Shown in pieces: positions 1 through 7,245 of a stretch of 64,000 nucleotides of DNA. This DNA is from a virus. Under the pieces are notes generated by a model. That model searched no databases. It was given only the letters and a program-made list of their open reading frames with translations, and was not told the origin of the DNA. Each line of letters opens with the position of its first letter. Position 1 is the stretch's first letter. The position numbers and the translations under genes are program-made. Location: positions 1 to 64,000 of the IMG/VR virus record IMGVR_UViG_3300031566_000019. One strand, 5' to 3'.

Positions 1-469
1 TTTTCCCCTTAGCCTCTGCAAGGGCTCGAACCGCATCGTCAAACTGGTCCGTTGTCTCGGGGGTTGCGATTCTGTCAACACCATCGCTCGGGGCATCGGG
101 GATGGCCCAGTCCTGGCGATGACGGGCGATCTCAAGACGCATCGCTTTCTGCGAGATGTCATCGAAAGCCATCTGCGCGAGATTGCGGTGGGTCTCCGTT
201 TCGAGTTCAGAGAACTCGGGGTCATTGAGCAAGTAGTCCACCTGCTCGGCCATCCGTGTATGCCAAGGACTCACGGCCCCTTTGGCTCGTACGCAATCGG
301 CGTTCTTGCAGATCCGACAGTGGATCTTCATGAACTCAAAGTCGTCGCGCTGGAACCAGTTTTTGCCAGGCTCGTTGCATCCCGCGAACAGGTCTACCTT
401 TTGGCGCGGAACGACCCCAACGATCTTGTCCTCAGGACGGATGTTGAGGCTTTTGCGCTTCTTGGCCAT
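1..469 (-). CDS. Hypothetical protein, 3' end outside window
   Basis: The reading frame starts at the ATG ending at base 469 and stays open to base 1, giving at least 156 residues; the C-terminus is missing. The product begins MAKKRKSLNIRPEDK. Around residues 36-60 it has several cysteines and a histidine (including HCRICKNADC), which could bind a metal. The rest is mainly predicted helix, rich in charged residues. The start overlaps the upstream gene's stop by one base (TGATG), so the two are probably translationally coupled. I recognise no family. Its position downstream of the DNA polymerase suggests a DNA-metabolism accessory, by context only. Confidence 0.7.
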   Translation of the reverse strand, partial: MAKKRKSLNIRPEDKIVGVVPRQKVDLFAGCNEPGKNWFQRDDFEFMKIHCRICKNADCVRAKGAVSPWHTRMAEQVDYLLNDPEFSELETETHRNLAQMAFDDISQKAMRLEIARHRQDWAIPDAPSDGVDRIATPETTDQFDDAVRALAEAKGK

Positions 470-1080
470 CAGTCGTCCGCGAGGGCGCTGATGATGTCGT
501 CGTCGAGGTCCGAGCCCTCCTCGTCTTCCTCGGCTCCTGAGAGCATGTCCGCGATGGAGGCTGCCTCAGGTTCGGGTTCTGGATCGGCCTCGGGCTCTTC
601 CGGTTCAGGAGCTGCCTCAGCCTCTTCTGGTTGAGGCTCCACTTCGGGCTCAACCGGGAACGCCTCATCATGCGAGCCCGCGTGAACCGGCTCGCCGTTG
701 TCACGCTCAAGATCCATCTGCTCCTCTTCGGGCTCAGTAGGAGGCGCGAGCTTGCCAGCCTTCATGTCGTCCCAGTGCATCTGGTTCTTTGCCTTGAGCC
801 AGTTCTCGGTCTCAATGACGTTCGGACGCCCGGGTCGAGGGTTCTGTTTGAGTGCCAAGGGACAGTCGAGACACCGAGGCCCCATCACCATGAGACCGCA
901 GTTCTCTTGCCAGACCTTGAGGTGCTGGTACTGATTCTGGTCGATCGTCCCTTGCTTCCACAAGGTGTCGATGTCTTCGGGGGTTGACCCGTACATCTGT
1001 GGCGGTGGAAAGGTCTTCTTGTGCGTGCACTCGAGAGTGACCTCGCGGCCTTTGTAGTTCGTCGTGAGTGTTTTCAGCAT
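469..1080 (-). CDS. Hypothetical protein with cysteine cluster and long acidic Pro/Glu tail
   Basis: Unrecognised protein of 203 residues. The N-terminal half (about 1-105) has scattered Cys/His, including TLECTHKK and a GPRCLDCPL CxxC, so a small metal site is possible. From about residue 110 the protein is almost entirely Glu/Pro/Ala/Asp and ends in an acidic Ile/Leu-containing stretch (DIISALADD). Such tails often dock onto replication proteins, as in phage single-strand-binding proteins; that role is inference. I prefer the ATG ending at 1080, which has GGGA about 7 bases upstream. A TTG at 1084-1086 overlapping the polymerase stop (TTGA) would add two residues. It lies directly downstream of the DNA polymerase. 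Confidence 0.75.
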   Translation of the reverse strand: MLKTLTTNYKGREVTLECTHKKTFPPPQMYGSTPEDIDTLWKQGTIDQNQYQHLKVWQENCGLMVMGPRCLDCPLALKQNPRPGRPNVIETENWLKAKNQMHWDDMKAGKLAPPTEPEEEQMDLERDNGEPVHAGSHDEAFPVEPEVEPQPEEAEAAPEPEEPEADPEPEPEAASIADMLSGAEEDEEGSDLDDDIISALADD

Positions 1081-1082
1081 GG

Positions 1083-4000
1083 TCAAATCCCGTATGCGCC
1101 CGCAATGTGCAGGAACTCGATGTCGTTCACCATAATACTCGTATCAGGCCACGGCAGTCGTTCCCCTGTCGGGCTGACGACACGAAGCGGATGCGATCCA
1201 CGGCCTTGGCAATGGATAATGACCTTGGCGAGCTGGTCCGCAGTTCCGATGCTCAGTTCTCGGAGGCGGAACTCAAACACTTCTCCCTGTTTGAGATTGG
1301 AGTGCGCTCCCGGTGGCGTGAATCCCGGCGGTGGCGTGTACCCTGGAGGCGGCGTGGGCGCCTCAGGTGCCCCCGGTGCCTCAGATGTCGCTGAGGGGGC
1401 TTCGGGCGTCTCCGTGGCTGCGACGGCTTGTGGTGGCTCCTGAGGGGCCTGAGGAGGCGTAGCGGGTGCCTGTGACTCCAAGGGCTCCGTTGGCGCCGAG
1501 GGGGCCTCAGACAGAGGCAGTGGCTTCCACTCAGGGCCGAAGAACTTGAGCCCTTCTTCGGCGGTCAGATTCTCGACAACAGGAGCGAACCCGTAGCCGG
1601 GGCCGAAGATTTTCACGTACTTCGCAGGCCAGAGTTTCGCCTTGAGTTCGCCGGTGTCTTTGTCACGATAGAGGCGTCCCTTTTCGTCGGTCTGGAACCC
1701 ATCAGGCCGCACGCGTTGGAACTTGAAATCTTTGATGTCGAAGGGGACCTCCCAGTTCTCACCAATCTCGCAGTCGGTCGTCAACGGGACGGGCCACTTC
1801 AAGTTCAGGATGGTCTTGTTCCGCGTCATGATGTGCTGGAACAGTTCGACGGCCTCCGCAAGAATGTCATCCTCGATCTCGAACACGAGCTCGTCGTGAA
1901 TCGTGATGACCATGTAGACCTTCTTGAGCCAGTCCCGCTTCTTGCACTCCCGGTAGATCAGCGCCATCGCCAACTTGGTGATGTCAGCCGAAAGACCTTG
2001 GATGGGACCGTTCGTCGCGTTGCGTTCAGCCTTCGACTTGAACTTGCGGTTGATCTCCATCTGCTTCTTGACGGCTGCCTCACTTGGAGGTGCCGGCTTG
2101 ATGTCGATCAGCCGTGATTTCTGTTTGGGGGTGTTCGCCGCTTCGTACTTGCGCTCCCACTTGGCGAGTTTCTCGGGGTACTCCGCTTGGAGCTGCTCCT
2201 TGACCTTGCTGAACTTGGTAGGCGCGAGAATGTCGGGGATGGGGTAATGCCGCCCGAACGCCGTGGTCACGTAGCCGCGCTTGCGACCGAACCCCTTGAT
2301 CTCGTCCCACCAGTTTTTCAGGGTCGAGTACGTCTCGTTGAACGACCGGTGATGGCGTGCGGCTTCCTGCTCGGAGCAGCCTTCGATGGCACGGATGATG
2401 GCGCTTGGACCGCCGCCGTAAGCCATAGCGAAGTTGGCGGATTTCGCCCCCTGTCGCATCTGCTTCCACGCCTTCGTGCCGACCTTGTCCTCACCGAAGA
2501 AGGTGATGCCAGTAAGCGTGTGAAGGTCGCCGATGCGGTCGTCGCCGCACTTGGGGCAGTAGGCCGGGGGAGCCTCGGGCGTGGCCGTGCCGTCGCCCGA
2601 GTCGAACTCATGCTTGCATGAGCTGCATCGGAAATACTCACGGAGCCACTTGGGCTCACCCGAGAGGATAGTCGCGATGCGAAGCTCGACACCACCAAAG
2701 TCGATGGCCACCATCGTGCGGCCAGGGCGGGCACCGATGGCTGACCGAATCCCAAGCAGGCACGCAGGGCGCTTCTTATCGTAGGTGGCCGGGGTTCCGT
2801 GGATGGGGAACTTCGTGCCGCCATCCTCCGTGGGATTCTTGCTTGAAGGAGTTGTGAAGCGCCCGGTGTCCGTTCCGGTTTGTTTGAAATTCGCACGCAG
2901 GGTGCCGTCTGCCTCGGACACGTCTCGGTGCAAAGAGATCAGGTAGGTGCCGAGTGCCTTCTGTAGCTCGCCGAGACGCTTGATCTTGGGAAGGAAGGGA
3001 TACCGGTGGCCGTGTTTGTCGTTGAGACGCTCAATCTCAGCCGCCGTCGTCTGGACTTGGTCGGACTTCGCCGTTCGAGCAAGGTCAGGGATACGGAGTT
3101 CCTCAAACAAAGGGCCGATCTGCTGACGGCTGAGGATGTCGTATTTCTGTGGGAACTGAGCGTCGGGGTCGCCTTCGGGCAGGTCGAGCTTGAAGGAGTG
3201 CCCTTTGCTGTTGAGATCATCGAGACCCTTGCGCTTCGCCTCCTGGCGACAGTCATCGATCTGCTTGTTGATGTCGTAGTCGGGGTCGTCGGGGACGAAC
3301 TTCTTCCGCAGGATTCGGAACCACCCTGGCTCGATGGTCTGACCTCCCTCTTCTCCGCGCTCGTTACGATCGGGAGAGCGTTTGGCCCCGAGCGCTTCGT
3401 TGCAGAAATCGTAGATGTCGCACATCGCCTGGAAGTACTCAATCTGTCCGAGCTGGGTGAGTTCAGAGACCCGAGCTTGGTCCACCCAAATGCGGGGGCG
3501 CTCCATCCACCGCGTCGCGGGGATGGTCATCTTCTCCAGGTTGTAGACGACCTCTTGACCGAGGCTGCGTTTGCCGTCGGGGGCCACAACCTCAGGATGG
3601 ACCTTTTCGTAGAGCAGCAGCGTGCAGATTGCGTCAGAGCAGGCGTACCAAACGCAGGGCTCCCATGAGGGGTCGAGTTCAGAGAAGTCGAGTTTGCCTT
3701 GATGGTCTTTGCCGAACAGGTCCTCGAGTTCGATCATCTCCTTGTCGAGCTCGTTCGCTGACATGAACTTGAGACCGAGGTTCTTGTCCCGCGTGTTCCT
3801 GAGCCAGCCGAGGAGATTCGTGTCCTCCCACTTTTTCGGGGAGTCCCACATACCGATGGCTTCGCCACCGGGGAACTGGAGGAACTCATGGTCGAACTTG
3901 GCGTTGTGGAACACCGCAACCGCATCCGATTGCTCGAGCCTGCGGATGCAAGCGTAAGCCGGCTGAATAGCAAGGTTGCAGTCGCCCTTCTTGTGTCGAA

Positions 4001-4259
4001 GAGGGGCGTAGTATCCGTGCTTCCCGTCGGGGGCGAGACAGAAGCCTACGATCTTGTCAACGGTCTCGCCGTCGAAGACGCGGTTGTCGAGGCCAGTAGT
4101 CTCAAGGTCAAGCGCGTACCGTCCCGACGCAATGCACTCGTCCACAACGCGGTCGAGCATCTCGATGGAGTCGATGAGCTCCATCGAGACCTCATCGAAC
4201 CAAGGCTTCTTGGCTACGTCAGGGCGGGTGGCGTCCTCAAGGCTCTCCAGAAAATTCAT
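1083..4259 (-). CDS. polA: Family-A DNA polymerase (Pol I-like) with 3'-5' exonuclease
   Basis: Replicative or repair DNA polymerase of 1058 residues. Exonuclease motifs are intact: DLETTGLD at 51-58, HNAKFD at 118-123 and YACSD at 205-209. Polymerase motifs are intact: motif A AIDFGGVELRI with D520, motif B R602...K606...Y614, and motif C IHDELV with HDE at 788-790. No 5'-nuclease domain is present. Two oddities stand out. A Cys4 zinc ribbon (CSSC at 545-548, CPKC at 568-571) is inserted between motifs A and B. After about residue 900 a Pro/Ala/Glu-rich linker of roughly 80 residues tethers a small C-terminal domain of about 65-70 residues. There is also an extra Lys-rich insert (about 683-745) before motif C. 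The start has GGAGG about 12 bases upstream. Confidence 0.96.
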   Translation of the reverse strand: MNFLESLEDATRPDVAKKPWFDEVSMELIDSIEMLDRVVDECIASGRYALDLETTGLDNRVFDGETVDKIVGFCLAPDGKHGYYAPLRHKKGDCNLAIQPAYACIRRLEQSDAVAVFHNAKFDHEFLQFPGGEAIGMWDSPKKWEDTNLLGWLRNTRDKNLGLKFMSANELDKEMIELEDLFGKDHQGKLDFSELDPSWEPCVWYACSDAICTLLLYEKVHPEVVAPDGKRSLGQEVVYNLEKMTIPATRWMERPRIWVDQARVSELTQLGQIEYFQAMCDIYDFCNEALGAKRSPDRNERGEEGGQTIEPGWFRILRKKFVPDDPDYDINKQIDDCRQEAKRKGLDDLNSKGHSFKLDLPEGDPDAQFPQKYDILSRQQIGPLFEELRIPDLARTAKSDQVQTTAAEIERLNDKHGHRYPFLPKIKRLGELQKALGTYLISLHRDVSEADGTLRANFKQTGTDTGRFTTPSSKNPTEDGGTKFPIHGTPATYDKKRPACLLGIRSAIGARPGRTMVAIDFGGVELRIATILSGEPKWLREYFRCSSCKHEFDSGDGTATPEAPPAYCPKCGDDRIGDLHTLTGITFFGEDKVGTKAWKQMRQGAKSANFAMAYGGGPSAIIRAIEGCSEQEAARHHRSFNETYSTLKNWWDEIKGFGRKRGYVTTAFGRHYPIPDILAPTKFSKVKEQLQAEYPEKLAKWERKYEAANTPKQKSRLIDIKPAPPSEAAVKKQMEINRKFKSKAERNATNGPIQGLSADITKLAMALIYRECKKRDWLKKVYMVITIHDELVFEIEDDILAEAVELFQHIMTRNKTILNLKWPVPLTTDCEIGENWEVPFDIKDFKFQRVRPDGFQTDEKGRLYRDKDTGELKAKLWPAKYVKIFGPGYGFAPVVENLTAEEGLKFFGPEWKPLPLSEAPSAPTEPLESQAPATPPQAPQEPPQAVAATETPEAPSATSEAPGAPEAPTPPPGYTPPPGFTPPGAHSNLKQGEVFEFRLRELSIGTADQLAKVIIHCQGRGSHPLRVVSPTGERLPWPDTSIMVNDIEFLHIAGAYGI

Positions 4260-4298
4260 CGGCGGCGCATGTCCTCCGACGTTCTACCCGTCAAAACT

Positions 4299-4751
4299 TC
4301 ACGTAACGACGAACTCAGGGCCATCGACAAGGAACACGTAGCGTCCTTCGTCCCACGCTTGGGCTACGGCCGTCGCGCACTCCCTCAGGGCGCGATCTTC
4401 GGTAGGTGCCGCGTAGCATTCAGGCATCTGACTCGATCCCGGCAAGCAATGTGGGCCGGCCATGTCGCAGATGCCCTGCTGAGCCTCCAAGCAGAGTTTC
4501 TCCCGCTTTGCGATCCTCAGGGTCCGCCGCAGAGGTGGTGGCCCCAACATTTCACGAAGTGGCTTGGGGTGACCATGCAAAGCATGAGACAGCGCCTCTC
4601 CGCTGACGATCGGGATCTGCGCGCCCCAGCTCGTGCCCTCAAGCGGCCTCAAGGCGCCCCAGAGGTCGCCGTCTCGTGGTGGGGGGTAGAGGAGCAGAAG
4701 CTTCATGGAACGCTCCACGTCCTCCACAGCGACGTACCGGAGGCCGTCCAT
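4299..4751 (-). CDS. Hypothetical protein
   Basis: Unrecognised 150-residue protein between the primase-like zinc-finger gene and the polymerase. The ATG ending at 4751 overlaps the upstream stop by one base (TGATG); a GTG three bases earlier is possible. It starts MDGLRYVAVEDVERSMKLLL and has a central stretch with three cysteines (KLCLEAQQGICDMAGPHCL) that may bind metal or form a disulfide. No signal peptide or membrane segment is visible. Tight coupling with replication genes on both sides suggests an accessory replication role, as inference only. A short gap (4260-4298) before the polymerase contains its GGAGG ribosome-binding site. Confidence 0.7.
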   Translation of the reverse strand: MDGLRYVAVEDVERSMKLLLLYPPPRDGDLWGALRPLEGTSWGAQIPIVSGEALSHALHGHPKPLREMLGPPPLRRTLRIAKREKLCLEAQQGICDMAGPHCLPGSSQMPECYAAPTEDRALRECATAVAQAWDEGRYVFLVDGPEFVVT

Positions 4752-5341
4752 CACCCGGCCTCTTGGAGGGTTTCCATGACACGGCTACGAAGGGCCGCCA
4801 CAGCCTGAGTACCCTTGGTTTCTCCCCAATTTTGCCGGGCCACTCCGTATTCGATGCGATCGAAAACTTCCCAGAACGCGAGCAGCGTTTGCTGGTCGAG
4901 GTCCCGTTCAGCCGTCAACGTGTCGAGGAACTTGCGCAGCCGACCGCATCCCTCTTCGTAGGTGCCCTCGGGAACCGCGGTGGCGGCGGCGAACTCCTGC
5001 TCAGGGGTGACGGGGGCATCGCGCTCGTCATCCCATGGGAGCGGCGCTAGTCCACACCGTGCCTCGAGATGCTCGACGGCTTCGCGGAACCCCATGAGTT
5101 CCTTCTCCACCACCCATGCAATGGCGTCGCGCGTCTTCTGGCACACCCAACAGTAAGTTGAGTTGCTGAGCCCGTAGTAACGCGCCGAGGGTTTGTTGTC
5201 GGGGCCGTGCAGGTCACATGAGAACTGCTGCTCGCGCTGGCGATCTGGCACGACGGAGTAGCCCCACTCGGAGAGCATCTCCCCGAGGTCGGCCTCTTCC
5301 TTCACGCGCTCGGCTCGAGCCCTGAGTCGTTCGCGGCTCAT
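4751..5341 (-). CDS. CHC2-type zinc-finger protein (primase zinc-binding domain only)
   Basis: A 196-residue protein whose N-terminal part resembles the zinc-binding domain of DnaG-type primases. It has a Cys-x2-His pair at C42/H45 (CDLH) and a Cys-x2-Cys pair at C64/C67 (CWVC) about 20 residues later, with the usual basic/aromatic surroundings, then a helix like the one following CHC2 fingers (AIAWVVEKELMGFREAVEHLEA). In DnaG and T7 gp4 this domain recognises the priming trinucleotide on single-stranded DNA. The catalytic TOPRIM and RNA-polymerase domains are absent; the last 100 residues are helical and unrecognised. Catalysis would need a partner encoded elsewhere. ATGA overlap couples it to the upstream gene. 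Confidence 0.8.
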   Translation of the reverse strand: MSRERLRARAERVKEEADLGEMLSEWGYSVVPDRQREQQFSCDLHGPDNKPSARYYGLSNSTYCWVCQKTRDAIAWVVEKELMGFREAVEHLEARCGLAPLPWDDERDAPVTPEQEFAAATAVPEGTYEEGCGRLRKFLDTLTAERDLDQQTLLAFWEVFDRIEYGVARQNWGETKGTQAVAALRSRVMETLQEAG

Positions 5342-5985
5342 AACTCGTAGGCCCTGGTCATCCTGACAAGGGTGTCGAGGTCCGGCCTTGACCAGGCCGC
5401 AAAGGTTGTCGGGGCGGTACTAGGACTCGGACGGAAATGGATGGGGCACGTCGATTCGGCGATCAAACTGAACACACCCTTCTTGGTCAGGTGGCACACT
5501 CGCCGATGGTCTCGGTCAAGTGCCACGTAGTGATCGCCGTCCCTTTTGATGGACCGAACCAGACCGTAGGGTCCGAAGGTACGCTCCTGACCACTGAGCT
5601 CCTTGACAGCGTGGTCGCAGAAAACTCCCCAAGTGTAGTAGCGATGCTGACGGACGAGATTCTCGCTCGCTTCGTGCGGGAAGAAGCGCACCTGAGCGAT
5701 ATCCACGTCGAGATCAAGGAACGCGTGAATGTGGTGAAGTTCGTGTCTGAGGTACTCGGCCTGCCCCGGACTCAGGCACACCATGAGGAACTTGGCTTTG
5801 TGGGCGTTGGCGAACCCGAGGCTTTTGAGGGCGAGCTCCAGGTCGAGGTACAGCTCTACGAGGGTGCGAACGGAAGTGCCGAGCCGTCTGAGGTCGAGGG
5901 TGCTCTCGCAAGCCTCCATCACGTTGCGCTCATGTTCGAGCGGAGGAACGAGCTGGAGCCGCTGGTAAGCCTCTGCGAGCTTCAT
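5338..5985 (-). CDS. Hypothetical protein
   Basis: Unrecognised 215-residue protein. I start it at the ATG ending at 5985 (MKLAEAYQRL) because AGGGGAG lies just upstream; an in-frame GTG at 6039 adds 18 residues but has no ribosome-binding site. The protein is mixed helix/strand with His-rich patches (LRHELHHIHAF, RDHRRVCHL). No catalytic motif, signal or membrane segment is evident. It overlaps the primase-like gene by four bases (ATGA), which suggests membership of the replication operon. The 97-base gap upstream (5986-6082) holds no gene; it contains the heptamer GTCCTAT (minus strand, 6054-6060) discussed in the findings. Confidence 0.7.
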   Translation of the reverse strand: MKLAEAYQRLQLVPPLEHERNVMEACESTLDLRRLGTSVRTLVELYLDLELALKSLGFANAHKAKFLMVCLSPGQAEYLRHELHHIHAFLDLDVDIAQVRFFPHEASENLVRQHRYYTWGVFCDHAVKELSGQERTFGPYGLVRSIKRDGDHYVALDRDHRRVCHLTKKGVFSLIAESTCPIHFRPSPSTAPTTFAAWSRPDLDTLVRMTRAYEL

Positions 5986-6082
5986 GCTCCCCTTGTACGC
6001 CTTTGAAGGACGCCGGCCTCTCGTGAGCAGCCCTGGCACACACGGGAGGCACTATAGGACCACCTGCGCGCGATCCCGAGTT

Positions 6083-6931
6083 TCACGAAGCGTCTTCGGG
6101 CTCGTCTTCTTCGGACCCCGTGACCGTGTAGCCGCGGCTCTCAAGTTCATTGATCATGGCGCGGGAGGACAAGTAGTCCACGGTCTCGTCATCCATCGCA
6201 TCGTCCTCATCGCACGCGCCACAGGAGGGGTAGTCGGGCGGGAACATCTTCGTTTCCACCGGGCAGAACTCGTCGCTGTACTTGCAGCCATGTCGCGTGA
6301 GGCAGCAGTGGCTCAGGTGGCCTCCGACGCCGGGGGACTCCGCAGTGAGGCCGTGGTTCTCAAGGAGGTTTTTGGTCTTGTCGTTCGGGACGAGCTTCCC
6401 GAGGACAAGCATCGGATCGTATTCAGCGACGTCGGCAAGCCCTTCGGACAGCATCCATTCGATCTCGTCCTCGCTCGTGATCGCGTACCTCACATCTTCG
6501 CCCTTGGGGACCCAGTAGGCGTCGCCCCGATCGTTCTTGGTCTTGTAGAGGTTGCCGTACTTCACGAGAGTTGCGATGGCTTCATAGCGGTCGAAGGTCA
6601 TCGTCGTTCGTTCTTTGCGGTCCACCATATCAATGACTCGTTGGGCACCTTTGCGGCCTAAGCCTTCGTACTTTTCAAGGACAGCACGGAGAGCGTGTCT
6701 TGTCGTAAGGCGCGGCTCTATGGCTGGGGGCTTCGATAGCGCTACGAAACACTGGAGAATGTAGCTCAGTCGTTCTTGTTTCCCCTCGGAGACCCGGTAC
6801 GCGGCCATGATGGCTTGGCGCCACACTTGCTCAAACATGTCCTCGTCAAGTTTTTCGAGTTCACGGACCACGTCGTCGGCGTCCACGTTGTGGACGAGCA
6901 TGGTCAAAAGGTCGGTGGCGGTCTCAGGCAT
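6083..6931 (-). CDS. Hypothetical protein with C-terminal cysteine cluster and acidic tail
   Basis: Unrecognised protein of 282 residues. Residues 1-150 are helical; a segment around 85-135 (RHALRAVLEKYEGLGRKG followed by helix and a KTKNDRGDAYWV hairpin) looks like a winged-helix fold, which would suggest DNA or protein binding. Residues about 205-240 hold a cluster CC...HGCKY...C...CGAC that could coordinate one or two metals. The C-terminus is acidic (SEEDEPEDAS). Its ATG overlaps the PspC gene's stop by one base (TGATG). It sits in a cassette with the ligase and PspC genes; no function can be assigned. Confidence 0.75.
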   Translation of the reverse strand: MPETATDLLTMLVHNVDADDVVRELEKLDEDMFEQVWRQAIMAAYRVSEGKQERLSYILQCFVALSKPPAIEPRLTTRHALRAVLEKYEGLGRKGAQRVIDMVDRKERTTMTFDRYEAIATLVKYGNLYKTKNDRGDAYWVPKGEDVRYAITSEDEIEWMLSEGLADVAEYDPMLVLGKLVPNDKTKNLLENHGLTAESPGVGGHLSHCCLTRHGCKYSDEFCPVETKMFPPDYPSCGACDEDDAMDDETVDYLSSRAMINELESRGYTVTGSEEDEPEDAS

Positions 6932-7245
6932 CAGTCGTTCTCCAAGTCCAACGAGCGCATGTCCTTCTTCACCGCGTCCCAGATCTCTCGCTCGTCGGCG
7001 TCCAAGTCAGCAGGGTTGAGCTGCTTCTTCGCAGGCTCGGGAGGATTGTCCATGAGGAACCACAGCAGGGCGTAGAGCACGAGCCCGACACCCCATCCGA
7101 GAAAGGCCACCACGAGACCGAGGCGCCAGAACACGGCCGGGACCCCCGTCCACCGTGCAAGGCCAGAACAGACACCGCCAATCTTGCCCTTCTCAGGGTC
7201 CTTGTAGAGCCCCCGAGGCTCTCGTCGTGCGGGAAGGTTGCTCAC
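6931..7245 (-). CDS. PspC-domain membrane protein
   Basis: Small protein of 104 residues with a full PspC domain: residues about 12-68 read as LYKDPEKGKIGGVCSGLA, then WTGVPAVFWRLG and a hydrophobic helix (LVVAFLGWGVGLVLYALLWFLM), ending PPEPAKK. In bacteria PspC is an inner-membrane sensor of the phage-shock response that binds PspA/PspB when the membrane is damaged. The remaining 35 residues form a charged, probably cytoplasmic helix. It starts with GTG in a GTGA overlap with the ligase stop and overlaps the next gene by one base, so it is an integral operon member and not a stray insertion. A role in dampening host envelope stress or superinfection is inference. Confidence 0.88.
   Translation of the reverse strand: MSNLPARREPRGLYKDPEKGKIGGVCSGLARWTGVPAVFWRLGLVVAFLGWGVGLVLYALLWFLMDNPPEPAKKQLNPADLDADEREIWDAVKKDMRSLDLEND

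Noticed and set aside
5986-6082. tRNA or small RNA gene in the largest gap
   Set aside because: No cloverleaf arms, CCA end or terminator are visible in this gap or in the other gaps.
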